Below, piece after piece: positions 20,734-29,600 of a DNA stretch of 64,000 bases. Origin of the DNA: Mycolicibacterium helvum (GTDB lineage Bacteria > Actinomycetota > Actinomycetes > Mycobacteriales > Mycobacteriaceae); contig NZ_AP022596.1 in the NCBI RefSeq assembly GCF_010731895.1, forward strand, positions 1,984,001 to 2,048,000. The letters run 5' to 3'. The position numbers and the translations under genes were made by a program. Numbering within the stretch: position 1 is the stretch's first letter; every line of letters starts with the position of its first letter. The notes below the pieces were generated by a model. That model was not told the DNA's origin. It saw only the letters and a list, made by a program, of their open reading frames with translations, and searched no databases.

Positions 20734-22038
20734 CTACGCCTCGAGGATCGCGGTGACGCCCTGGCCGCCCGCCGCGCAGATCGAGATGAGCCCGCGAACG
20801 GGCTGCCCGGTCTCCTTTTTCTTCTCGGCCAACTGCTTAGCGAGCTGAGCCACGATGCGCCCGCCAGTGGCGGCAAAAGGATGGCCCGCGGCCAGCGAGG
20901 AACCGTTGACATTGAGCTTGGAGCGGTCGATAGCACCCAGCGCGGAGTCGAGTCCTAGCAGCTCCTTGCAGTATTCCTCGGACTCCCATGCCTGCAGATG
21001 CGCCAGCACCACCGACGCGAACGCCTCGTGAATCTCGTAGAAGTCGAAGTCCTGCAACGCCAGGCCGTTGCGCGCCAGCAGGCGTGGCACGGCGTAGGTG
21101 GGAGCCATCAACAGGCCGTCCGAACCGTTGACGTAGTCCACTGCGGCGGTCTCGGAATCGACGAAGTAAGCCAGCGGAGTCAGTGAGTGTGACGTTGCCC
21201 ACTCCTCGCTCGCCAGCAACGCCACCGAGGCACCGTCGGTCAGCGGCGTCGAGTTGCCCGCGGTCATCGTGGCGTCGCCGTTGCGCACTCCGAACACCGG
21301 CTTCAGCTTGGCCAGTTTCTCGGCGCTGGAGTCGGCACGCAGGTTGTTGTCCCGGTAGAGCCCGAGGAACGGCGTGACGAGATCATCGAAGAAGCCGCGG
21401 TCGTAGGCGGCCGCCATGTTGCGGTGGCTGGCCGCGGCCAGCTCGTCCTGATCGACGCGTTTGATGCCCATCTTCTTGGCGGTGATCGCGGCGTGGTCGC
21501 CCATCGACAACCCCGTGCGGGGTTCCCCATTGGTCGGGATCTCGATGCCCAGCGATGCGGGCAGCTTGCCGACCAGCTTGAGCCGATCCATGTTCGACTT
21601 GGACCGCCGCAGACCGAGCAGGGTGCGACGCAGATCGTCGCCGAGCCCGATCGGGGCGTCGGACGTCGTGTCCACCCCGCCGGCGGCCGCGACCTCGTAG
21701 CGGCCTGCAGCGATTCCGTCGGCGGCCGCGATCGCCGCCTGCAGCCCCGTCCCGCAGGCCTGCTGCAGATCAATCGCCGGCGTATAGGGGGAGAGCTGGC
21801 TGCCCAGCACGCTCTCCCGCATCAGGTTGAAGTCACGGCTGTGCTTGAGCACCGCCCCGCCGATCACCGCGCCGAGCCGCTCGCCGGCCAGGTCAAATCG
21901 GTCCACCAGACCGCCCAACGCGGCGGTGAACATGTCCTGATTCGATGCCTCCGCATAGGCGCCGTCCGATCGCGCGAACGGGATGCGGTTGCCGCCGATC
22001 ACAGCGACCCGGCGACTGTTTCCACTGGTAGAGGCCAC
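20734..22038 (-). CDS. fadA2: Acetyl-CoA acetyltransferase FadA2 (thiolase)
   Basis: This 434-aa thiolase corresponds to Rv0243. It carries the acyl-accepting cysteine in Q-Q-A-C-G-T-G (Cys95), the catalytic His in A-A-G-H-P-F, and the second catalytic Cys in I-C-A-A-G-G-Q-G near the C-terminus. It cleaves 3-ketoacyl-CoA, or condenses acetyl-CoA. The GTG start at 22038 has GGAG 7-8 nt upstream. It diverges from fabG4-htdX with the TTAC-N6-GTAA operator in the gap, so thiolase, ketoacyl reductase and hydratase are probably co-regulated. Confidence 0.93.
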   Translation of the reverse strand: MASTSGNSRRVAVIGGNRIPFARSDGAYAEASNQDMFTAALGGLVDRFDLAGERLGAVIGGAVLKHSRDFNLMRESVLGSQLSPYTPAIDLQQACGTGLQAAIAAADGIAAGRYEVAAAGGVDTTSDAPIGLGDDLRRTLLGLRRSKSNMDRLKLVGKLPASLGIEIPTNGEPRTGLSMGDHAAITAKKMGIKRVDQDELAAASHRNMAAAYDRGFFDDLVTPFLGLYRDNNLRADSSAEKLAKLKPVFGVRNGDATMTAGNSTPLTDGASVALLASEEWATSHSLTPLAYFVDSETAAVDYVNGSDGLLMAPTYAVPRLLARNGLALQDFDFYEIHEAFASVVLAHLQAWESEEYCKELLGLDSALGAIDRSKLNVNGSSLAAGHPFAATGGRIVAQLAKQLAEKKKETGQPVRGLISICAAGGQGVTAILEA

Positions 22039-22099
22039 GTCAATCTCCGCCTAAAGTTCGGTTTGAAAGGGGGTATACCCACCCATACTACGCACGGTC

Positions 22100-22115
22100 C
22101 TTACTCTGGAGTAAG
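22100..22115. promoter_or_regulatory. Near-perfect 16-bp palindromic operator between fadA2 and fabG4
   Basis: CTTACTC and GAGTAAG arms flank a 2-nt centre (TG). It lies 61 nt from the fadA2 start and 41 nt from the fabG4 start, placed to control both divergent genes. It shares TTAC-N6-GTAA with the site upstream of fadE5. A TetR-type regulator is the likely ligand. Confidence 0.65.
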
Positions 22116-22156
22116 TTCGTTACAGGTCCCCGCATCGCAACCCGAAAGGCACGTTG

Positions 22157-23521
22157 GTGGCTTCCGACCTCTTTTCTCAGATCGTCAACTCCACACCAGG
22201 GTCACTGCTGGCCAAGCAGCTCGGCATTCCGCAGCCGGAGACGCTGCGCCGCTACCGGCCCGGCGAACCGCCGCTGGCCGGCTCGCTGTTGATCGGCGGC
22301 GCCGGACGTGTGGTCGAACCGCTGCGGGTGGCGCTGGCCGAGGACTACGACCTGGTGGCCGATAATCTCGGCGGCCGCTGGGCCGACTCATTCGGCGGCC
22401 TGGTGTTCGATGCCACCGGCATCACCGAACCGGCACAGCTGCGCGGCCTCTACGAGTTCTTCACCCCGTTGCAGCGCAACCTCGGGCCGTCGGCACGCCT
22501 CGTCGTCGTTGGCACCACCCCCGACGAGGCCGCCAGCACCGACGAACGCATCGCCCAGCGAGCGCTGGAGGGGTTCACCCGCTCGTTGGGCAAGGAGCTG
22601 CGGCGCGGCGCCACCGTGGCGCTGGTGTATCTGTCACCGGCGGCCAAACCCGCTGCGACAGGCCTGGAATCGACGCTGCGGTTCATCCTGTCGGGCAAGT
22701 CGGCCTACGTCGACGCCCAGGTGTTCTACGTCGGTGCGGCGGACTCCACCCCACCCGCCGACTGGGACAAGCCGCTAACCGGCAAGGTCGGCATCGTGAC
22801 GGGCGCGGCACGGGGCATCGGGGCCACGATCGCCGAGGTGTTCGCCCGCGACGGCGCCAAGGTCATCGCGATCGACATTGAAAACGCTGCGTCCGCGCTC
22901 GAGGAGACGGCGGCGAAAGTGGGCGGCACCGCGCTGGCGCTGGACGTCACCGCCGCCGACGCCGTGGACAAGATCACCCAACACTTACGTGAGCACTACT
23001 CCGATCACAATGGGGGCCGCGCCGACATTCTGGTCAACAACGCCGGCATCACCAGGGACAAGCTGCTGGCGAATATGGACGACGCCCGCTGGGACGCCGT
23101 CGTCGCGGTGAATCTGCTTGCTCCGCAACGCCTTACCGAGGGCCTGGTCGCCAACGGCAGCATCGGCGACGGCGGCCGGATCATCGGGCTGTCGTCGATG
23201 GCCGGTATCGCCGGAAACCGGGGGCAGACCAACTACGCGACCACCAAGGCCGGCATGATCGGCCTCACGCAGGCGCTGGCTCCCGGGCTGGCGGACAAGG
23301 GCATCACCATCAATGCCGTCGCACCCGGGTTCATCGAGACGGCGATGACCGCGGCGATCCCGTTGGCCACCCGGGAGGTCGGCCGCCGGCTGAACTCCCT
23401 GTACCAGGGTGGCAAGCCGGTGGACGTGGCCGAGACCATCGCCTATTTCGCCAGCCCCGCCTCGAATGCCGTGACCGGCAACGTGATCCGGGTATGCGGC
23501 CAAGCGATTCTGGGAGCCTGA
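22157..23521 (+). CDS. fabG4: High-molecular-weight 3-oxoacyl-reductase FabG4
   Basis: From GTG 22157 (GAAAGG 7 nt upstream; a TTG at 22154 is less likely) this is 454 aa. That matches HMwFabG4 (Rv0242c), which has an extra N-terminal flavodoxin-like domain before the SDR domain. The SDR half shows the NAD(P) motif [12 protein letters not shown], and the catalytic Tyr360-x-x-x-Lys364 (Y-A-T-T-K). It reduces 3-ketoacyl-CoA, with NADH preferred in the characterised homologue. It is followed after 2 nt by htdX, and the two form a reduction/dehydration pair. Confidence 0.95.
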   Translation: MASDLFSQIVNSTPGSLLAKQLGIPQPETLRRYRPGEPPLAGSLLIGGAGRVVEPLRVALAEDYDLVADNLGGRWADSFGGLVFDATGITEPAQLRGLYEFFTPLQRNLGPSARLVVVGTTPDEAASTDERIAQRALEGFTRSLGKELRRGATVALVYLSPAAKPAATGLESTLRFILSGKSAYVDAQVFYVGAADSTPPADWDKPLTGKVGIVTGAARGIGATIAEVFARDGAKVIAIDIENAASALEETAAKVGGTALALDVTAADAVDKITQHLREHYSDHNGGRADILVNNAGITRDKLLANMDDARWDAVVAVNLLAPQRLTEGLVANGSIGDGGRIIGLSSMAGIAGNRGQTNYATTKAGMIGLTQALAPGLADKGITINAVAPGFIETAMTAAIPLATREVGRRLNSLYQGGKPVDVAETIAYFASPASNAVTGNVIRVCGQAILGA

Positions 23522-23523
23522 CC

Positions 23524-24378
23524 TTGAGCACTGTGACCGAACAGCCAAGTGGCTTGCAGAACCTGCTGCGCGCGGCCGCCGGATCGCTGCCGTTCATTCC
23601 ACGCAGTGAGCGCCTGCCCAACCGCACGCTGACCGTCGACGGACTCGCCATCGACCCGTCGAACGTCGCCGCCTACGCCGCGGTCACCGGACTGCGGTTC
23701 GGCGACACCGTGCCGCTGACGTATCCGTTCGTACTGACATTTCCGACGGTGATGGCGCTGATCACCGGTTTCGACTTCCCGTTCGCCGCCATGGGCGCAG
23801 TCCACGTCGAGAACGAGATCACCCAGTACCGCCCGATCGCGGTCACCGACACCGTGACGGTAAAGGTTCACGCCGAGAATCTGCGCGAGCACCGCAAAGG
23901 TCTGCTGGTCGACGTCGTCGCCGACGTCCATGTGGGCAACGAGCTCGCCTGGCATCAGGTCACCACGTTCCTGCATCAGCAACGCACCAGCTTGTCCGGA
24001 GGACCCAAACCGGAGCCACCCAAGCGACCGAAACTTCCGCCGCCCAACGCAATTCTGCGGATCAGTCCCGGCAAGATCCGGCGCTACGCGTCGATCGGCG
24101 GGGATCACAACCCGATCCACACCAATGTGATCGGCGCCAAGCTGTTCGGCTTCCCCACCGTCATCGCCCACGGAATGTTCAGTGCGGCAGCTGTTCTGGC
24201 GAACATCGAGGCTCAACTGCCCGATGCCGTGCGCTACTCGGTGAAGTTCGGCAAACCCGTCATCCTGCCCGCCAGTGCCGGCCTCTACGTCGACCGGGTG
24301 GCCGGCGGCTGGGACATCGCGCTGCGCAACATGTCCAAGGGTTACCCGCACCTGACCGGAACGATTCGCGGAATGTGA
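23524..24378 (+). CDS. htdX: (R)-3-hydroxyacyl thioester dehydratase HtdX
   Basis: This is the Rv0241c counterpart. A TTG at 23524, with GGGAG 7 nt upstream, gives 284 aa and is the best start; an ORF running back to 23494 would overlap fabG4. It is a double-hotdog hydratase-2 protein: the N-terminal half is a degenerate hotdog, and the C-terminal half holds the catalytic signature G-G-D-H-N-P-I-H (Asp194, His199) followed by F-P-T-V-I-A-H-G-M. It hydrates or dehydrates 2-enoyl/3-hydroxyacyl thioesters in partnership with FabG4. In M. tuberculosis vapBC24 follows; here the next gene is directly the convergent tetR. Confidence 0.93.
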   Translation: MSTVTEQPSGLQNLLRAAAGSLPFIPRSERLPNRTLTVDGLAIDPSNVAAYAAVTGLRFGDTVPLTYPFVLTFPTVMALITGFDFPFAAMGAVHVENEITQYRPIAVTDTVTVKVHAENLREHRKGLLVDVVADVHVGNELAWHQVTTFLHQQRTSLSGGPKPEPPKRPKLPPPNAILRISPGKIRRYASIGGDHNPIHTNVIGAKLFGFPTVIAHGMFSAAAVLANIEAQLPDAVRYSVKFGKPVILPASAGLYVDRVAGGWDIALRNMSKGYPHLTGTIRGM

Positions 24379-24409
24379 GCGTCGAGCCTGGGAGAAGCGG
24401 GGCCCCGGA

Positions 24410-25030
24410 CTACGCCGTTGCAGGTGAGGCATCCCGGTCCGCGGGCGAGCCCTTCAGGCCGCGCCAGAACAGGTTGATCAACATATCGGCGGCTTCGTCC
24501 ACATCGGCATCGCCGGCGCTGACCCGGGCCGCGACGGCCTCCCCGGCGCCCACCAGCGCCACGGCCATCATGTGAAAGTCCGTGTTGGGCTCGGGATGCC
24601 GAGTGCCGGCCTCCACCAACCGCGCCACCATGTCGATGATCTTCTCGCGGCCCTCTCGAACAGTGTGGGCGAACGCCTGCGAGCTGGTCGCCTGGGTGTA
24701 GAGCACAATCCACGAGGCCCGGTTGGCGTCGATGTACCGCAGCACCGACAGGATGACGCTGCGCAACAGGTCGTGCGGACTCTGTTTGAGGTCGATGTCC
24801 TCGCGGATCGCTTCGGTGAAGCGGCTCAGTTCCCGGCTCAGGCAGGCCCCGAACAGTTCTTCCTTGGAGCCGTAGTACAGGTAGAGCATCGGCTTGGAGA
24901 TCTGCGCCTCGGCGGCGATGACGTCCATCGACGTCTCGTGATAACCGTTGACCGAGAACATCTGGACAGCGGCGTCGAGCATCTGCTGCTCCCGCACGGC
25001 ACGGGGCAACCGCTTGGTGCCACCTGCCAT
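24410..25030 (-). CDS. TetR-family regulator (Rv0238-like)
   Basis: The 206-aa protein has an N-terminal TetR helix-turn-helix (residues about 12-60; I-S-K-P-M-L-Y-L-Y-Y-G-S-K-E-E-L-F is the recognition helix and following turn). The helical ligand domain is typical of lipid-responsive TetR proteins. It sits 43 nt downstream of lpqI on the same strand and convergent with htdX, as in M. tuberculosis (Rv0238). It is the only regulator in the fadE5-aftD block and is therefore a candidate binder of the two TTAC-N6-GTAA palindromes. No such site lies before its own gene. Confidence 0.88.
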   Translation of the reverse strand: MAGGTKRLPRAVREQQMLDAAVQMFSVNGYHETSMDVIAAEAQISKPMLYLYYGSKEELFGACLSRELSRFTEAIREDIDLKQSPHDLLRSVILSVLRYIDANRASWIVLYTQATSSQAFAHTVREGREKIIDMVARLVEAGTRHPEPNTDFHMMAVALVGAGEAVAARVSAGDADVDEAADMLINLFWRGLKGSPADRDASPATA

Positions 25031-25073
25031 ATCACTGCCCTTCGATACCGAACTCCGAGGTCGAGCATTCAGG

Positions 25074-26285
25074 CTAACCGCCGCAACGCGGACTTTGTCC
25101 CTTCAAGCGCGCCATTCGCAGTATGGATGTTTCGACCGCGGGCAGCGACAACTCGCCGGCGTTAACCGCCTTCTCCAATCGGTCCAGCACCGCGGGCACC
25201 TCGTCGGTGGTCACCCACAGCGTCACATCGATACCGGCCTGCAGGCTGCGCAGCACGGCCTCGGCGACGCCATACCGATCGGAGATCGCCGCCATGCTGG
25301 ACAAATCGTCACTGAACACCGGCCCATCGAACCCCGGCCCGCCGTAGCCGCCACTGCGCAACAGACCCACCGCCGCAGCGCTGAGGCTGGCCGGCATCGT
25401 CCCGGTCAGCCCCGGCACCTCGAGGTGGCCGACCATGACGGCGACAGGCAAGTCGAGAGTCAACGTGCGGTAGGGAATCAGGTCGTTGGTCTGCAGATCC
25501 GCCAGTGGCGGGGTGGTGACCGCTCCGGCGGTATGCGAGTCGCCCGATCCGTGCCCGTGGCCGGGAAAGTGCTTGAGCACCGGCAGCAGCCCGGCGTCGC
25601 GCAGGCCCCGTGCGTAAGCGCCGGCGTAGGCGGTCACCACGGCCGGGTCGTTGGAGAACGACCGGTCCCCGATCACGGTGTCGTCGGCAGCATCGGTGAC
25701 ATCGACGACGGGCGCGAAATCGACGGTGATGCCCATACCGCGCATCTTGTTTCCGCGGTCGAGCGCCAGTTGGTACACCTGATCAGGGGTTTGGGTCGCG
25801 GCCAGCACCCGGGCCGACGGGGCCGTCCCGATCAGCGAGGACAGCCGCTCCACGCGGCCGCCCTCCTCGTCGACGCTGACGGCCAGCGGCAGCGGCCCGG
25901 CGTTGGCGATGTCCGGCAGCGAGCCGTCGGTCAGCATCGACAGGTCGGTCCAGCTGCCGATGAAGATGCCGCCGACGTGATAGGTGTCCACCACGGCGCG
26001 GGCGTCCGCACTGCCCTTCACCCCGACCATCAGCACTTGGGCCAGCTTGTCGCGGGTGGACATCGAGCTCAGCAACGCCGGGCCGTCGCCGCAAGCGGGT
26101 TGCGCCGGCGCCGCGGGCGCCGGGACAGGGCCGGCCATCGGGCTGGCCGACGACGACGTACTGACGGGAGCCGACGACGAGGCTCCGGTGCGCGAAGCAG
26201 GGGCTGAGCAGCCGACCAGAAGCAATGGCAGTGTCGACAGGGCCGCGATTCCGCGAATCGAGAGCAGGCGGATAGGCATCCGCAC
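25074..26285 (-). CDS. lpqI: Lipoprotein LpqI, GH3 beta-N-acetylglucosaminidase (NagZ-like)
   Basis: The 403-aa protein has a lipobox L-L-V-G-C after a 22-residue hydrophobic signal, so it is anchored outside the membrane. A Ser/Ala-rich linker precedes a GH3 domain. This carries the NagZ signature K-H-F-P-G-H-G-H-G with the His-Asp acid/base loop (S-G-D-S-H), and the nucleophile region F-S-D-D-L-S. It would remove N-acetylglucosamine from muropeptides during peptidoglycan recycling, as the Rv0237 product does. Start may be GTG 26285 or ATG 26279; neither has a good Shine-Dalgarno. It diverges from the DUF2613-aftD genes. Confidence 0.92.
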   Translation of the reverse strand: MRMPIRLLSIRGIAALSTLPLLLVGCSAPASRTGASSSAPVSTSSSASPMAGPVPAPAAPAQPACGDGPALLSSMSTRDKLAQVLMVGVKGSADARAVVDTYHVGGIFIGSWTDLSMLTDGSLPDIANAGPLPLAVSVDEEGGRVERLSSLIGTAPSARVLAATQTPDQVYQLALDRGNKMRGMGITVDFAPVVDVTDAADDTVIGDRSFSNDPAVVTAYAGAYARGLRDAGLLPVLKHFPGHGHGSGDSHTAGAVTTPPLADLQTNDLIPYRTLTLDLPVAVMVGHLEVPGLTGTMPASLSAAAVGLLRSGGYGGPGFDGPVFSDDLSSMAAISDRYGVAEAVLRSLQAGIDVTLWVTTDEVPAVLDRLEKAVNAGELSLPAVETSILRMARLKGQSPRCGG

Positions 26286-26398
26286 ATGCTGTCATGGCCG
26301 TCGGCGGGGGCCAACCAAGGTTCGCCGCATGCTAGGTTGGCCAGCGGGTATTCACCCAGCGAGACAGCCGCCCCCAGCACCTGCGAGGAGAACCGATC

Positions 26399-26572
26399 AT
26401 GACCCGGTTCGTGGTTCCTGCCGCCGCCAGCATCGTGGTCGGCCTACTGCTCGGGGCTGCGGCGATATTCGGCACGACGTTGATGATCCAGCAGGACACC
26501 AAGCCGCCGTTGTCGCCCGGCGATCCGGCATCGTCGGTGCTGAACCGCGTCGAGTACGGCAACCGCGGCTAG
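26399..26572 (+). CDS. Small DUF2613 membrane/secreted protein (Rv0236A-like)
   Basis: This is a 57-aa ORF with ATG 26399 and the strong ribosome-binding site GAGGAG 7 nt upstream. Residues 5-30 form one hydrophobic helix (V-V-P-A-A-A-S-I-V-V-G-L-L-L-G), followed by a polar tail ending N-R-G. Length and position match Rv0236A, a conserved small protein always found before aftD. It may assist AftD or cell-wall arabinan assembly, but its function is unknown. A TAGGTT -10 candidate lies at 26333-26338. Confidence 0.85.
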   Translation: MTRFVVPAAASIVVGLLLGAAAIFGTTLMIQQDTKPPLSPGDPASSVLNRVEYGNRG

Positions 26573-26666
26573 TCTGAGCACGCTCGCCGCCGCCTCCCCT
26601 GCGGTCACGGAGGCGCACATCACCACCCCGCCGGTATCGCGACGCTGGCTCGGCGGTGCTTTCGTC

Positions 26667-29600
26667 GTGGCGCTGGTGCTGTGCTTCGCGCAGTCGCCGG
26701 GGCTGATCTCACCGGACACCAAACTCGACCTGACCGCCAACCCGCTGCGCTTCCTGGCCCGCGCGGCCAACCTGTGGAACAGCGACCTGCCGTTCGGACA
26801 GGCGCAGAACCAGGCCTACGGCTATCTGTTCCCGCACGGGGCGTTCTTCCTCCTGGGCGACACCCTCGGCGTGCCCGGCTGGATCACCCAGCGGCTGTGG
26901 TGGGCACTGCTGCTGACCGCCGGGTTCTGGGGGCTGCTGCGGGTGGCCGAGGCGCTGGGCATCGGGACCACGCCGTCGCGCGTCATCGGAGCCGTCGCCT
27001 TCGCGTTGTCACCCCGGGTGCTGACGACGCTGGGGTCGATCTCCTCGGAAACCCTCCCGATGATGTTGGCGCCCTGGGTGCTGCTGCCGGTGATCCTGGC
27101 TTTACGGGGCGGCAACGGAGCCGCCGAGGGCAGGAGCCGGTCCCTGCGGATGCTGGCCGGGCGGGCCGGGATCGCGCTGGCGTTGATGGGCGCGGTCAAC
27201 GCGGTGGCCACGATCACCGGCTGTCTGCCCGCGATCATCTGGTGGCTGTGCCATCGGCCCAACCGAGTGTGGTGGCGGTTCACCGGGTGGTGGGCACTTG
27301 CCTCGGTGCTGGCCGTCACGTGGTGGGTGGTCGCTCTTCTGGCGCTCGGCCGGATCAGCCCGCCGTTCCTGGATTTCATCGAGTCCTCCGGGGTCACTAC
27401 ACAGTGGACCTCGCTGACCGAGATGCTGCGCGGCACCGACAGCTGGACGCCGTACGTCGCGCCCAATGCCACCGCGGCCGCCGAGCTGGTGACCCAACCG
27501 GCGATGGTGCTGGCCACCACACTGGTGGCCGCCGGCGGGATGGCCGGGTTGGCGCTGCGGTCCATGCCGGCGCGGGGTCGGCTGATCGCCATGCTGCTGA
27601 TCGGCGTGGTCCTGTTGAGCGTCGGCTACTCCGGCGGGCTGGGTTCAGCCATCGCGCACCAGGTGCAGGCCTTCCTCGACGCGGCGGGCGCGCCGCTGCG
27701 CAACGTGCACAAGCTGGAGCCGGTGATCCGGATCCCGCTGGTGCTGGGACTGGCGCACCTGCTGGGCCGTATCCCGTTGCCTGGCGGCGCGCCACGACCG
27801 GTGTGGATCCGGGCCTTCGCCCACCCCGAGAACGACAAACGGGTGGCAGTCGGCATCGTCGTCCTTGCAGCATTGATGGTGGCCACCTCGATGGCCTGGA
27901 CCGGCCGGCTCACCCCGCCGGGCGCGTTTCGCGCCATCCCCGACTACTGGCACCAGGCCGCGGACTGGCTGACCGAGCACAACACCGGCGATCCCACGCC
28001 AGGCCGGGTGCTGGTGGTCCCCGGTGCACCGTTCGCCACCCAGGTCTGGGGCAACAGTCACGACGAGCCGCTGCAGGTTCTCGGCGAAAGCCCTTGGGGT
28101 GTCCGCGATTCCATACCGTTGACCCCTCCGCAGACCATCCGCGCGCTGGACTCGGTGCAGCGGTTGTTCGCCGCCGGCCGGCCGTCAGCGGGGTTGGCAG
28201 ACACCCTGGCCCGCCAGGGCATCTCCTATGTCGTCGTGCGCAATGACCTCGACCCGGACAAGTCGCGGTCGGCGCGCCCACTGCTGGTGCACCGGGCCAT
28301 CGACGGTTCACCGGGTCTGCAGAAGGTGGCCCAGTTCGGCGAGCCGGTCGGTCCCGGCACCCTAGAGGGCTTCATCAGTGACAGCGGGCTGCGCCCCCGA
28401 TACCCGGCTGTCGAGATCTATCGTGTTGGCACACAGGGCAATCCGGGCGCACCCTATCTGACCGACGCCAGCCGAATGGCCCGCGTCGACGGCGGGCCCG
28501 AGGTATTGCTGCGCATCGACGAACGGCGCCGACTGCTGCGCCAGGCCCCACTGGGGCCGATGGTGCTGACGTCCGACGCCCAGCGGGCCGGGCTCGCGGT
28601 CCCACTGGTCACCGTCACCGACACTCCTGTCAACCGAGAGACCGACTACGGCCGCGTCGACGACCACTCCTCGTCAGCCAGGGCCGAGGGCGACCGCCGC
28701 AACACCTTCAACCGGGTGCCCGACTATCCGGTTCCGGGTGCCAAGCTCGTGCACGGCGCCTGGACCGGCGGGCGGCTGTCCGCGTCGAGTTCCTCCTCGG
28801 ATGCCACCGCGCTGCCCAACGTCGCCCCGGCCAGCGGCCCTGCCGCGGCCATCGACGGCGACCCGGCCACCGCCTGGGTGTCCAACTCCCTGCAAGCCGC
28901 GGTCGGACAGTGGCTGCAGATCGACTTCGACCATCCCGTCACGAACGCGACGCTGACACTCACCCCGAGCGCCACCGCCGTCGGCGCCCAAGTGCGCCGC
29001 ATCCAGGTCTCGACCCAAAATGGCACCACCACAGTGCGTTTCAACGAGCCCGGGAAGCCGCTGGCAGTGGCCCTGCCGTACGGAGAGTCGCCGTGGGTGC
29101 GGATCACCGCGATCGGCACCGACGATGGCTCGTCGGGGGTCCAGTTCGGCATCACCGATCTGTCGGTCACCCAGTACGACGCGTCCGGTTTCGCGCATCA
29201 CATCGACCTTCGGCACAGCATGGTGGTGCCGGGCCCACCTGGCGGATCAACGGTCGCGGCATGGGATCTGGGCGCTGAGTTGCTCGGCCGGCAAGGCTGC
29301 GCGGATTCTCCCGATGGCGTGCACTGCGCAGCCTCGATGGCGCAGGCCCCCGAGGAACCGGTCACTCTGAGCCGCACCCTGACGGTGCCCAAACCGATCG
29401 AGGTCAGCCCGACAGTATGGGTGCGCGCCCGGCAAGGCCCGCACCTGGCGGACCTGATCGCGCAGCCGGGCACCACCCGGTCGCGCGCCGACGCCGATCT
29501 GATCGACGTCGACGGATCGGCCTACGCGGCGACCGACGGCGATCCGCGTACTGCGTGGACCGCGCCGCAGAATGTGGTGCAACACCGCAGCGCGCCCACG

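Noticed and set aside
26681..28246. 521-codon frame overlapping aftD
   Set aside because: Out-of-frame reading of a GT-C gene whose true frame shows conserved membrane helices and binding modules.
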